Assembly (NCBI GenBank): GCA_036272195.1
Contig: DATAZE010000058.1
Coordinates: 1 to 64,000 of the forward strand
Reading direction: 5' to 3'
Length of the DNA: 64,000 bases
From: DASXHY01 sp036272195
GTDB taxonomy: Bacteria > Verrucomicrobiota > Verrucomicrobiia > Limisphaerales > DASXHY01
The translations under genes and the position numbers were made by a program. Every line of letters starts with the position of its first letter. Position 1 is the first letter of the stretch. Of this stretch, positions 7,879 to 16,868 are shown in pieces. A model generated the notes under the pieces. The model searched no databases. It was not told the origin of the DNA and saw only the letters and a list, made by a program, of their open reading frames with translations.

Positions 7879-9071
7879 GGCGTTGAAACGCTGTTGGTGG
7901 GCGGCACTTTGCTCTCAGTCACGGGTCTCGTCGCAGGCTCGGCGGCGGCTTCTGAACTGTGAATAACCGGCTTGTCCATTAGCGCTGCCGCCACGGCTTC
8001 CGCCAATTTCTTGCGATACGCCGGATCGGCGATGTGTCGCGCCTCGCGCGGATTGGAGAGATAACCACCCTCGACCAGCACGGACGGCCGATTCTGTCCG
8101 CGTAATACTGTCATGAACCGAGCGCGTCGCACACCATGGTCTCTCGCGCCGGTGACCTTCAATAATCCCCGTTGGATGCGCAGGGCATACTGAAAATTCT
8201 CGGTATCAAATCGATTGTTCGGAAACACCAGCGAGGCATCGTCTTCGAAATCACGCTTCAAAGTCGAGGGCATGCCCGTGGGCGTCACGCAATACGTCTC
8301 GATGCCACCCTGCTCGTGGTTTGTCGGGGATGGGTCCGCGTTGAAGTGCAGACTCACAAACAAATCGGCCTTCAAGGCATCCGCGAAATCGACGCGGTTG
8401 CTGAGCGACATATCGATATCACTCGTGCGTGTGAGAAAAACTTTCCAGCCGTTGGTTTCAAGAATCGACGCCAGCCGTTTCGCCCAATCCAGCGCAAATT
8501 CCTTCTCATGTGCGCCGTCCAGGATGCTGCGCGTGCCGAGATTGGAACCGCCGTGGCCAGGATCGATGACGATGACGCGATTCGTGCTCTCGGGAAGCGT
8601 CAACGGATGCAGCAGCGGTTCGATGTTTTTTGTCAGATCGAGCGAATTAAGAACTGGCTGGCCATTGACAACCTGTGGAGCGAAGCCCAAGTGAAATTCC
8701 AAGCCATTCCAGTACGCCACCTGGTCGTACGCGCGAACAATCAAGAGCCCATTCGAGGCCTTCAAAGCAAACGTCGGCGCGCGCCCGCCGGAAATGCTCT
8801 GCACCGGGCCGGCATTGTTTTCCTCGCTCCAATGCCTCAAAGGGACCCAGACATTTGCCAGATGATTTATGGGCACATGGACTGCCGGAGACGTTCCGGC
8901 CGGTGGCGGCGCCAGCGCCGGCGCATCGGTGATGTGTTCGGTTTCGATTGGCGCTTTCACCTCCCTGGACGGCACTTCGACGTAATCTTCATGGCCACCC
9001 CGGTGTGACTTCGTGGAGCAGCCCGCCAGCAAAACCATCAGCACACCCGCCAAAATTCTCAGCTTGAACAC
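7875..9071 (-). CDS. N-acetylmuramoyl-L-alanine amidase, lipoprotein (Amidase_3)
   Basis: A 398-residue peptidoglycan hydrolase. The leader MFKLRILAGVLMVLLAGCST ends in a lipobox (LAGC), so it is probably a lipoprotein. The catalytic domain begins near 165 with VIVIDPGHGGSNLG (first zinc His) and continues through the EKEFALDWAKRL segment, the second His in SLHFNAD, and a C-terminal VEGGYLSN that holds the catalytic Glu. These are the Amidase_3 motifs for cleaving the amide between muramic acid and L-Ala. A 150-residue N-terminal region of unknown fold may localise it. It overlaps the downstream epimerase gene by 4 nt. Confidence 0.88.
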   Translation of the reverse strand: MFKLRILAGVLMVLLAGCSTKSHRGGHEDYVEVPSREVKAPIETEHITDAPALAPPPAGTSPAVHVPINHLANVWVPLRHWSEENNAGPVQSISGGRAPTFALKASNGLLIVRAYDQVAYWNGLEFHLGFAPQVVNGQPVLNSLDLTKNIEPLLHPLTLPESTNRVIVIDPGHGGSNLGTRSILDGAHEKEFALDWAKRLASILETNGWKVFLTRTSDIDMSLSNRVDFADALKADLFVSLHFNADPSPTNHEQGGIETYCVTPTGMPSTLKRDFEDDASLVFPNNRFDTENFQYALRIQRGLLKVTGARDHGVRRARFMTVLRGQNRPSVLVEGGYLSNPREARHIADPAYRKKLAEAVAAALMDKPVIHSSEAAAEPATRPVTESKVPPTNSVSTP

Positions 9072-9126
9072 ACCCTTATTTTGCGCAAGAGCGCGAATGA
9101 CTCAAGCCGTTTCGCTTGGGGGCGAA

Positions 9127-11199
9127 TTAATTATCGCCATTTTTATTCAAGGGCCGCTGCAATTTGTAGAGGTCCTGGGCCTTTTGAATTCTGGCAGCCA
9201 AATTGGCCTGCCCCGTTCGTTGCGCGGCGTCAAGCGCCTGATTTCCAATCGCCATCGCCTCATCAAACCGGCCCATCTCCGCTTCCGCGGCTGACAAATA
9301 ATACCCCGCGGCGGCATAATCCGGCCTGAGCCTCACGGCTTCGCCAAGCTGCTCGGCTGCCGCCTGGAACTGCCTCGTGAAATATAATTGCCGGCCCAAT
9401 TCATAGCGGGCTTCGGGAGATGCGGGCTTGAGGCGAACTGCCTCGGCAAACTGGGCTCCCGCATCGTTTGCCCTTCCCGCCTTCGCTAGCGCGAGGCCGG
9501 CGTTCAGGTGCATCGCGCTGTTCGTTGGATCCAACCGCACGGCTTCCGAATATTGTATCAGCGCATCCTCCAGCCGGCCGGCGGCGGAAAGCGCATTGCC
9601 CAGATTGTTCCGCGATGTGCCGCTGGCTGGATCGATTCGCACGGCTTCGCTTAAATTCGTGATCGCGGCATCCAGATGATGTTGATCCAGAAACAGCGCG
9701 CCCAAATTGCTGTAAGCCTTCGCGAACAACGGATCGTCCTGGATCGAGGCTTGATAATGTTCAATCGCGTCCGCTTGCCGGCCCGCCCGGGCCAAAGCCG
9801 TGGCGAGGTTGTTTTGATAAGATGCGTTTTTCGGGTTGAGCCGCACTGCTTCGGCATAATGCGCCAATCCATCGGCGTCCCGTCCACGCGCGACGAGCAG
9901 CGTGCCCAAATTATTATTAGCCACGGCGTTCTCACGCGTCACAGCGAGCGTGTGGGTGAAAAGTGCAAAACCGTCTCGCCAATATTGAAGCTGATAAACC
10001 GTCACGACAGCGAAAACCACCAGCAACGCCAACGCCGCCGCGGCCCCTATGATTTGCGTCACTCTCTTGTGACGCAACAATTCCCATCCACCCCATACGA
10101 CGATAATAAAAAGCCCGGTCAAAGGAATATAAGTGTAGCGGTCCGCCATGGCCTGGTTGCCCACCTGCACCAAACCGATCACCGGCACCAGGGTCCCCAA
10201 AAACCACAGCCAACCCACCAGGAAAAACGGCAGTCGCCTGATGGTCACCACTGCCGCAAGGGAAACGCCAAGAATGAACGCGACTGCCACTGCTAATCGC
10301 CAGGCAGGCTGTTCATGTGCCAACGGGTAAAAGACCGCAAGATGGGCCGGCCAGCACGCTTTCGACACATACTCGAAATACGCAGTAACGGCGTTTGTCA
10401 CCCGGCCGGTTAACGGAAAATATTCCGTGCTCTGAATGGCGCCGCCCGCCTTCTGCGCAAAAAATGTCACCACGCTTGAAGCCGCTGCGAGGACGAACCA
10501 CGGCCATTTTTCCAGCACGAGCTTCCGGAATTGCGGCGTGAAAAATGTGCGGACCCCGATATTTTCCACGCGTCGCAGCGGCCAGAAATCGAGCAACAAC
10601 AGAACGAACGGCATCGTCACCAACATCGGTTTCGCCATGAGGCTCAGCGCAAATAAAACCACCGCCCCAACATACCAACTTTTGGAATTTGGGCCTCGAC
10701 GACCGGACTGAGAAAATCTCGCATAGGCCATCAACGCCAACAGGCCAAAAAAAGTGCTCACCACATCTTTTCGTTCAGCGATCCACGCCACTGATTCCAC
10801 GTGCAGCGGATGCAATGCGAAAAGTCCGGCAACCATCGCGCTACGCCATTGCGCGCCAGTCAGCCGCTCGAGCAACAGAAACAGCAGCACTCCATTGGCC
10901 GCGTGCAGCGCCACGTTTACCAGGTGAGGACCGCCGGCGTGCAATCCAAAGAGCTGGCAGTCGAGCATGTGCGAAATCCAGGTCAACGGATGCCAGTTGC
11001 TCGCGTAAAAATGCGTGAACGCCCAGATCACGCCGCGCAAACTCAATCCTCGCCGCACGACAAGATTTTCGGTCACGTAATCCGGGTCGTCGAAATTAAC
11101 AAAATCAAATCCTCGAACGCTCCAGTATACCGCGATCGTGGCCGCGGCCAGAGCCAGACAAATCAGTCCGCGCTTTTTTTTGCTTTCACTGAAGTCCAC
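9127..11199 (-). CDS. Polytopic membrane protein with C-terminal TPR array (GT-C / O-mannosyltransferase-like)
   Basis: A 690-residue protein. The first 410 residues hold about ten membrane helices, with a FVNFDDPDYV acidic motif in the first loop (about 34-43) and HPLTWISHMLDC after it, as in TMTC/Pmt-like GT-C glycosyltransferases that use lipid-linked sugar. From about 420 to 680 there are seven or eight tetratricopeptide repeats (for example NNLGTLLVARGRDADGLAHY, with EAVRLNP-type helix ends). The combination suggests glycosylation of secreted proteins with TPR-mediated substrate or partner binding. This architecture is common and mostly uncharacterised in Verrucomicrobiota. Donor and acceptor are unknown. 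Confidence 0.75.
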   Translation of the reverse strand: MDFSESKKKRGLICLALAAATIAVYWSVRGFDFVNFDDPDYVTENLVVRRGLSLRGVIWAFTHFYASNWHPLTWISHMLDCQLFGLHAGGPHLVNVALHAANGVLLFLLLERLTGAQWRSAMVAGLFALHPLHVESVAWIAERKDVVSTFFGLLALMAYARFSQSGRRGPNSKSWYVGAVVLFALSLMAKPMLVTMPFVLLLLDFWPLRRVENIGVRTFFTPQFRKLVLEKWPWFVLAAASSVVTFFAQKAGGAIQSTEYFPLTGRVTNAVTAYFEYVSKACWPAHLAVFYPLAHEQPAWRLAVAVAFILGVSLAAVVTIRRLPFFLVGWLWFLGTLVPVIGLVQVGNQAMADRYTYIPLTGLFIIVVWGGWELLRHKRVTQIIGAAAALALLVVFAVVTVYQLQYWRDGFALFTHTLAVTRENAVANNNLGTLLVARGRDADGLAHYAEAVRLNPKNASYQNNLATALARAGRQADAIEHYQASIQDDPLFAKAYSNLGALFLDQHHLDAAITNLSEAVRIDPASGTSRNNLGNALSAAGRLEDALIQYSEAVRLDPTNSAMHLNAGLALAKAGRANDAGAQFAEAVRLKPASPEARYELGRQLYFTRQFQAAAEQLGEAVRLRPDYAAAGYYLSAAEAEMGRFDEAMAIGNQALDAAQRTGQANLAARIQKAQDLYKLQRPLNKNGDN

Positions 11200-11252
11200 G
11201 GAAACAGCTTAAAGAAACCGTATCCACGGCGCAATCTTGGCACTGCCATGTC

Positions 11253-11324
11253 AGCCGCGGAGACACAGAGAGAGCGCAGAGAGTCGGAACAATAAATCTC
11301 GATGCACTCTGTGTCTCGGCGGCG
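11253..11324. repeat. Interspersed inverted repeat (GAGACACAGAG family)
   Basis: Arms at about 11253-11276 and 11305-11324 are imperfect reverse complements sharing GCCG-GAGACACAGAG. It lies in the gap between the divergent TPR membrane protein and ubiX genes. A related GAGACGCAGAG element lies at 17933-18026. Confidence 0.65.
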
Positions 11325-11399
11325 ATAATCCGGAAACGCCTCTGCCCAAAGACTTGTTCCCGACCGCGGTCTCGGCCATACTGCTGAAATCATTTCAGA

Positions 11400-11957
11400 G
11401 TGAAATTACTCGTTGCCATTACCGGAGCCAGCGGCGCGCTTTATGCCCAGCGCCTGCTCGATAATCTTGACCCGCAAGAGCACGAAATCCACGTCGTCAC
11501 CAGCAATTACGCCCAACAGGTCATCAGCGAGGAATTGCCCGGCGGCCTGCGCCTGCCTGCCGGAACGAAGACGCATAACATCAAGAGCATGAACGCGCCG
11601 TTCGCCAGCGGCTCAAATCCTCCCGATGTGATGGTGATCATCCCCTGCACGATGGGCACGCTCGGCCGCATCGCGCACGGCTATAGTGAGGACGTCCTGC
11701 TCCGCGCGGCCGATGTTGTCTTGAAAGAAAAGAAAAAACTGATTCTGGTCCCGCGCGAAACTCCCTTGAGCCTGGTTCACGTGAAAAATTTTGAACTGCT
11801 GTTGCTCGCGGGCGCTATCATCCTGCCGGCGAACCCCAGCTTTTACGCCGGTCCAAAAACGATTTCAGACGTCGTAGATACCGTCGTCGCCCGCGTGCTT
11901 GATCATCTGGGCGTCGCCAACAAACTCGCGCCGCGCTGGTCGGAAGAAAAAGAATAG
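11400..11957 (+). CDS. ubiX: Flavin prenyltransferase UbiX
   Basis: A 185-residue enzyme that prenylates reduced FMN to make the cofactor of UbiD decarboxylases. The N-terminal AITGASGALYAQRLL (about 6-20) is the flavin phosphate loop. IPCTMGTLGRIAHGYSEDVLLRAADVVLKE (about 80-110) and LVPRETPLSLVHVKNF (about 120-135) are signature segments with the conserved Arg, and the C-terminal NPSFYAGPKTISD completes the site. Translation starts at a GTG. It pairs functionally with the UbiD gene at 4260-5795 on the other strand and is followed 130 nt later by a UbiA prenyltransferase, pointing to menaquinone synthesis (MqnM-like role). The intergenic gap is filled by a repeat. Confidence 0.92.
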   Translation: MKLLVAITGASGALYAQRLLDNLDPQEHEIHVVTSNYAQQVISEELPGGLRLPAGTKTHNIKSMNAPFASGSNPPDVMVIIPCTMGTLGRIAHGYSEDVLLRAADVVLKEKKKLILVPRETPLSLVHVKNFELLLLAGAIILPANPSFYAGPKTISDVVDTVVARVLDHLGVANKLAPRWSEEKE

Positions 11958-12085
11958 CCACAGATGCACACCGATGAGCACAGATATCGCGGGCGCACAG
12001 TCCCGCCCCCGGGCCATATAATTCTTAGTGAAATTAATGCCACGACCCTTTGGCAGCTGTGTTCATCTGTGCTCATCTGTGGCTA
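11955..12085. repeat. Interspersed inverted repeat (CCACAGATG family)
   Basis: Left arm 11955-11985 and right arm 12059-12085 share TAGCCACAGATG...GAGCACAGAT as reverse complements. The element overlaps the ubiX stop region and ends 3 nt before the UbiA start codon at 12088. It creates a false in-frame extension of UbiA back to 12028. Confidence 0.75.
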
Positions 12086-12087
12086 AA

Positions 12088-12990
12088 ATGTTTTCCGCAA
12101 TTCAAAAGTGGGGCTCGTTCGTCCGATTCTCGCACACAATTTTCGCCCTGCCCTTCGCCCTCGCGGCCATGGCGGTCGCGGCGCGCGATAACCACGGCTG
12201 GCCCGGGACAAAAACGTTTTGCCTTATTCTCGCGGCCATGGTTTGCGCGCGCACCTGCGCGATGGCCTTCAATCGCATCGTCGATCGTAAATTCGACGCG
12301 CTCAACCCGCGCACGGCCAAACGTCATTTACCCGCTGGTCAGATCAGCCTCGCCAGCGCGATCACTCTCTGTGTCGCCGCGGCCGCCGGACTTGTAGCCG
12401 CGAGCTATTTTTTAAATCCGCTCTGCTTTTATCTGTCGCCCCTCGCGCTCGTCGTCATTTGTTTTTATTCGCTGACCAAACGCTTCACAGATTACACACA
12501 CGTGTTTCTCGGAATTTCGCTCGCGCTTGCTCCCATCGGTGCGTGGCTGGCGGTAAAAGGATCGCACGTTTCTGGGCTCGAAATTGCCCAGATGCTCACT
12601 CTTGCCGCGTCGGTGATCCTTTGGCTGGTGGGTTTCGACATCATCTACGCGCTGCAGGATTACGAATTCGACCGCGCGCATGGCCTGCATTCATTGGTCG
12701 TGGCGTGGGGACCGAAGAACGCGCTGCACGCCGCGTTTCTCGCGCACATGCTCATGTGCGGATTGCTCCTGGTGTTCGGCGTGCTCGCGTTCGGCGTGCG
12801 GCCGATTGCTTACGTCGTCGGCTGGCTCATCATCGTGGGCTGTCTCGTGCTGGAGCACTGGATCGCGCGCCGGCGCAGTCTCAATTGGATCAATATCGCT
12901 TTCTTCCGTCTCAACGCCGTTGTGGGCGCCGTGTTTTTTTTCGTGACGCTTGCGGAAGTCCTTTTCCAGGGAAACTTTCCACTGCGTTGA
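12088..12990 (+). CDS. UbiA-family polyprenyltransferase (menaquinone pathway, MqnP-like)
   Basis: A 300-residue inner-membrane aromatic prenyltransferase with about eight or nine helices. The first Asp-rich motif NRIVDRKFD (about 60-68) and the second DYEFD (about 190-194) bind Mg-diphosphate. NPRTAKRHLPAGQIS follows the first motif, as in 4-hydroxybenzoate-type enzymes. It transfers a polyprenyl chain to an aromatic acid that UbiD would then decarboxylate. I chose the ATG at 12088 because the upstream GTG at 12028 adds 20 residues that are only translated repeat (VHLCSSVA). The stop lies 22 nt from the convergent phosphodiesterase gene. The pathway assignment (futalosine branch) is inference from the UbiX/UbiD company. 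Confidence 0.85.
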   Translation: MFSAIQKWGSFVRFSHTIFALPFALAAMAVAARDNHGWPGTKTFCLILAAMVCARTCAMAFNRIVDRKFDALNPRTAKRHLPAGQISLASAITLCVAAAAGLVAASYFLNPLCFYLSPLALVVICFYSLTKRFTDYTHVFLGISLALAPIGAWLAVKGSHVSGLEIAQMLTLAASVILWLVGFDIIYALQDYEFDRAHGLHSLVVAWGPKNALHAAFLAHMLMCGLLLVFGVLAFGVRPIAYVVGWLIIVGCLVLEHWIARRRSLNWINIAFFRLNAVVGAVFFFVTLAEVLFQGNFPLR

Positions 12991-13011
12991 AGTTTTTGAT
13001 GACCGCACGTC

Positions 13012-14571
13012 TCACTGCTTCACCGTTGCTTTCGGCGTGAACTGACCCGATCCCTCGTCCAGATAACGCACGCCGTTCACTTCGCTGATCTTGAGCGTCT
13101 GCGTCCATTCCCCGTTCGGCAAGGTAGCCTGGGCGCGCAATTCCTTGGCTTCAATTTTCGGCACCGCCGTCTCGGACGAGTTCAACGCCTCGGACAAAAC
13201 GCGCCCATCCATGGGCCGCGGTGGTTTCACGCCCAGGATTTTTAAAATCGTCGGTGCCACATCCACGTTGCCGGAAGGCGTCTGGTCAACGTAGCCCTGG
13301 CGAAAATCCGGGCCGACGGCGACCAGCGTGTTGTGCATGTCGGACGGACTCAAGCTCGCGTGGGTCGCTTTTTGTGTGATGGCGGTGAGGTTCGAGCCTT
13401 GCGATTCGGAAACAATAAAACCAGGCGCGCCATTTTCATTCACGGCGGAGTTCCAGCGAAATGAAACCACGATGTCCGGCGCCTCAGAAGAATGAATCAT
13501 GGCCTCTTCCAACGCGAATGTGCCGGGACGCGCTCGCGAGGTGAAAATCGTCCCCACGGAATCATCCGTCTGTAAAAACTTGACGATCCCATCGATCGTT
13601 TTCTCATCGTGCCCGGTGACATAGAGCAACGCGGACCCGCCCAGCCCAATCAAGACTACGTCTCCCCTGGCCGGCGGTCCTTCGAACTGCCGAAATACTT
13701 TGAAACCGGCGCGCCGCAGACGCGCGACCATGTTGACATTCGTCGAGATGGTCGAAAAGCCATGATCGGAAACCACAAAAATGTCCGTGGTGTCATACAC
13801 CCCTTTCACTTTCAACTCCGCCACCAACCGCGAGAGCGCAAAATCCGAATTACGAATCGCCGCCACCGACTGGGCCGAACCGACTCCCGTCGCGTGTTGT
13901 GTGTTGTCCGGTTCGGCCAGCCACAAAAGACTAAACGCCGGCATATCATTATTGGTCCAAATCAGCTCCGTAAGTGAGCGGGTGGTCCAAATGTCGCGGT
14001 TCGTTTTAGTGTCGCCCTGGTCGCGAAACGGCCCCAGCGCATGCACAAAGCGGGGCAAGGCATTGGTTGGCAATGCATGTCCTTCATACAGAACCACATT
14101 CGTAGCGCCGCCCGGGCGCGTCGCATGATCATCCAACAATACCACTGATTTGGTCCCCGCAATCGCGGTCTGATAACCCTGTTGTTGGAGAATTTCGGTG
14201 AAAGTGGATGCGCCCAAATAACTGCCGTGCGAGTCCGCCTTAAGCATCGCCTCCAACGATTCCGTGGCAAAAGATTCGAGTGGATCAATTTCCGGACGAT
14301 ACTCCCGGTTTCCAATCACGCCGCTGTGTTCCGGATAATCGCCGGTCGCCAACGCGGTCCCGTTCACTTCCGTCGAACTGACATAGACTGGATGATGGTG
14401 TGCGAAGAAAACACCCCGATTTGCGAGTGAATAAAGGGTCGGTGTATTTGTCACATTGACGAAATCCGGGCGCATCCCGTCCCACACCACGAGCACAACA
14501 TGCCGCTCCAGGTCCGCCGCAGGGAGAGGAAGAACGGCAGCAAAAAAAAGTAACGTCAGTATCTTTCGCAT
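13012..14571 (-). CDS. Secreted nucleotide pyrophosphatase/phosphodiesterase-like (alkaline phosphatase superfamily)
   Basis: A 519-residue exported hydrolase. The signal peptide is MRKILTLLFFAAVLPLPAA. The first metal Asp lies in VVWDGMRPD (about 29-37). The nucleophile is expected in VSSTEVNG before ALATGDYPEHSGVIGN. Further metal ligands appear in LAEPDNTQH, VSDHGF and the C-terminal THASLSPSDMHN. This order is that of type I phosphodiesterases (NPP family), which act on phosphodiester or diphosphate bonds in the periplasm. Substrate unknown. About 70 C-terminal residues after the catalytic fold are not recognisable. The gene appears monocistronic. Confidence 0.82.
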   Translation of the reverse strand: MRKILTLLFFAAVLPLPAADLERHVVLVVWDGMRPDFVNVTNTPTLYSLANRGVFFAHHHPVYVSSTEVNGTALATGDYPEHSGVIGNREYRPEIDPLESFATESLEAMLKADSHGSYLGASTFTEILQQQGYQTAIAGTKSVVLLDDHATRPGGATNVVLYEGHALPTNALPRFVHALGPFRDQGDTKTNRDIWTTRSLTELIWTNNDMPAFSLLWLAEPDNTQHATGVGSAQSVAAIRNSDFALSRLVAELKVKGVYDTTDIFVVSDHGFSTISTNVNMVARLRRAGFKVFRQFEGPPARGDVVLIGLGGSALLYVTGHDEKTIDGIVKFLQTDDSVGTIFTSRARPGTFALEEAMIHSSEAPDIVVSFRWNSAVNENGAPGFIVSESQGSNLTAITQKATHASLSPSDMHNTLVAVGPDFRQGYVDQTPSGNVDVAPTILKILGVKPPRPMDGRVLSEALNSSETAVPKIEAKELRAQATLPNGEWTQTLKISEVNGVRYLDEGSGQFTPKATVKQ

Positions 14572-14828
14572 GAAGCCGAGAGTTTCGCGTGAGGTTAACA
14601 GGGGTCAACTGAAAATCCAAGCGTCACGAAAATGTTACGTCGGGAATTTTGCAAAAATTCCGCTACCCACCGAGTTCTACGGGTCCAGTTAAACCTTTCC
14701 ATTTTTCCACCTTCGTGATTTTCTCCCCGGATATTCCGTGATAAGGTGACATCCAGTTTATGACGAATGAAAATCAACGGCAGTTCCAAGGAACTGCAAT
14801 TTTTTCGAAAAATCAGAACTATAAAAAT

Positions 14829-14898
14829 GTTACGGTAACGATATCGTTTAATTTTTATATCAATTTTAGTCGTTAACGCAGATAAAGATAACGTTATC
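14829..14898. promoter_or_regulatory. Cluster of four palindromes upstream of mnmG
   Basis: Within an AT-rich 344-bp gap there are four perfect palindromes: GTTACGGTAAC (14829-14839), AACGATATCGTT (14837-14848), CGTTAACG (14871-14878) and GATAACGTTATC (14887-14898). They share the half-site AACG / CGTT. They end 17 nt before the mnmG start. A multi-site operator is likely. No convincing DnaA-box cluster is present, so I do not call this an origin. Confidence 0.5.
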
Positions 14899-14915
14899 GC
14901 ATAGCGAATAGTCGA

Positions 14916-16859
14916 ATGTTTATTTATCCAAAACGGTATGATGTGATTGTCGTGGGTGCCGGTCACGCCGGCGTCGAGGCTGCGCTTGCCGCCGCGCGGA
15001 TGGGATGCCGGACACTTCTCTTAACCATCAATGCGGATACCATAGGGCAAATGTCTTGCAATCCCGCAATCGGCGGCTTGGCCAAAGGACACTTGGCCCG
15101 CGAGATCGATGCCCTCGGCGGCGAGATGGGTAAGGCAACCGACATGACGGGTCTTCAGTTTCGAATGCTGAACATGAAAAAGGGCGCAGCCGTTTGGGCA
15201 CCTCGCGCTCAGTGCGACAAGAAGGCGTATCAATTTCGATTGAAATGGGTCTGTGAGCGCGAATCCAATCTGGACGTCAAGCAAGGCCAGACTTCTAAGA
15301 TCCTCCATCGGGATGGTCAGACTTTTGGAGTTGAGACCACCTTGGAAGTGCAATATCACGGTCAGACAGTAATAATCACGACCGGGACATTTCTGCGCGG
15401 CCTGATGCATATTGGATCCAATCAGCAGTCCGGTGGCCGGGCGGGGGAATCCGCTGCCATGAGTCTGTCCGGATCCTTAAAAGATTTAGGTTTGGAATTG
15501 GGTCGCCTAAAGACCGGCACGCCTCCGCGCCTTCTCCGCGGTTCCATTGATTTCTCCAAGACTGAGGTTCAGCCTGGGGACGAACCGGTTCCTTACTTTA
15601 CGTATTGGAAAGATGATTTGTTCCACGTGGAACATTCGGGAACCAATCCCAAAGATATCGGGCATTCAAACGGTAAATACCCTCCCGGCTCCGTTCTGGA
15701 TAAGATCGATGGACAATTACCCTGTTACATCACCTATACGACGGACAAAACCGCCGAAATCATCCGCGCTAACTTGCATAAATCCCCCATGTACTCGGGT
15801 GTGATCGAAGGAGTTGGACCGCGATATTGCCCTTCGATTGAGGATAAAATCGTCAAGTTTCCGGAGAAAGAGCGGCAGCAGATCTTTCTCGAACCGGAAG
15901 GTATCGCCACGGACGAAATTTACGTCAACGGATTCTCCACCTGCCTTCCCTTCGAGGTTCAGGTCGATATGGTGAGAACCATTATCGGCTGCGAAAATGC
16001 CGAGATAATGCGTCCGGCCTATGCGGTCGAATACGATTTTGCTTTTCCTACTCAGTTACATCCGACCTTGGAAACTCAGGTCTGCCAGAATCTTTATCTT
16101 GCCGGCCAGATCAACGGCACCTCCGGCTACGAAGAAGCGGCTGCCCAAGGGTTGATGGCCGGAATGAATGCGGCCCTCCGTGTCCAAGGCAAAGCCCCAA
16201 TCGTCCTTCGTCGTGACCAGGCTTATATCGGTGTGCTTATCGACGATTTGGTTACCAAGGGAACTATTGAGCCGTATCGAATGTTCACCTCACGCGCGGA
16301 ATATCGGCTCCTGCTTCGTCAGGACAATGCGGATACGCGCCTTTCCGAAATCGGCCACGCTGCAGGCTTACTGCCGCCAAGAAATTACGAAAAATTTAAA
16401 GCAAAAGAAGCGGCTATTAATTCGGAACTTGTCAGACTGAAACGTACTAGAGTAGGCACCGAATTACTGGAGCAAATGCTCCGGCGGCCCGAGATAAGCC
16501 ATAAAGACTTGCCGGGCGACAATCCAACTTTGCATCCGGAAGTGGTTCAGCAAGTGGAGATTGCGATTAAATACGCAGGATATATTGATCGGCAACAGAC
16601 CGATATCGAGAAATTTAAGGGGTTGGAAGGTAAACAGATTCCGCCTCTATTTGATTACTCAACCGTCCCCAGCCTCCGCAACGAGGCTCGCCAAAAGCTA
16701 ACCAAGATTCGTCCCGCGACCTTGGGCCAAGCCTCCCGCATTTCCGGAGTTTCGCCAGCCGACATCAGCATCCTCACGGTGTGGCTAAAGCGAGCGGCAG
16801 CCGGTGACGGCAAGTCTCCCAACTCTAATGATCCGGCACCTGTGGATGCAGGCAACTAA
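14916..16859 (+). CDS. mnmG: tRNA uridine-5-carboxymethylaminomethyl modification enzyme MnmG
   Basis: A 647-residue FAD-dependent subunit that, with MnmE, installs the cmnm5 group on wobble U34 of certain tRNAs. The FAD-binding VVGAGHAGVEAALAAARMG lies near 12-30. MSCNPAIGGLAKGHL (about 47-61) is family signature 1, and GQINGTSGYEEAAAQGLMAG (about 393-412) is signature 2. The segment FRMLNMKKGAAVWAPRAQCD lies in the expected place. The length equals the usual full size, with a C-terminal MnmE-binding helical domain. Codon use is visibly less GC-biased than in the neighbours. The next gene starts 9 nt after the stop. Confidence 0.96.
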   Translation: MFIYPKRYDVIVVGAGHAGVEAALAAARMGCRTLLLTINADTIGQMSCNPAIGGLAKGHLAREIDALGGEMGKATDMTGLQFRMLNMKKGAAVWAPRAQCDKKAYQFRLKWVCERESNLDVKQGQTSKILHRDGQTFGVETTLEVQYHGQTVIITTGTFLRGLMHIGSNQQSGGRAGESAAMSLSGSLKDLGLELGRLKTGTPPRLLRGSIDFSKTEVQPGDEPVPYFTYWKDDLFHVEHSGTNPKDIGHSNGKYPPGSVLDKIDGQLPCYITYTTDKTAEIIRANLHKSPMYSGVIEGVGPRYCPSIEDKIVKFPEKERQQIFLEPEGIATDEIYVNGFSTCLPFEVQVDMVRTIIGCENAEIMRPAYAVEYDFAFPTQLHPTLETQVCQNLYLAGQINGTSGYEEAAAQGLMAGMNAALRVQGKAPIVLRRDQAYIGVLIDDLVTKGTIEPYRMFTSRAEYRLLLRQDNADTRLSEIGHAAGLLPPRNYEKFKAKEAAINSELVRLKRTRVGTELLEQMLRRPEISHKDLPGDNPTLHPEVVQQVEIAIKYAGYIDRQQTDIEKFKGLEGKQIPPLFDYSTVPSLRNEARQKLTKIRPATLGQASRISGVSPADISILTVWLKRAAAGDGKSPNSNDPAPVDAGN

Positions 16860-16868
16860 TTCAAATCG

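Noticed and set aside
12028..12087. Longer UbiA start at a GTG
   Set aside because: The extra residues are translated interspersed repeat (VHLCSSVA) and not part of the UbiA family.
14572..14915. Replication origin next to mnmG
   Set aside because: Only one weak DnaA-box-like sequence (TTATCCAAA) is visible and no dnaA, dnaN or parAB lie in the window; kept only as an open question.
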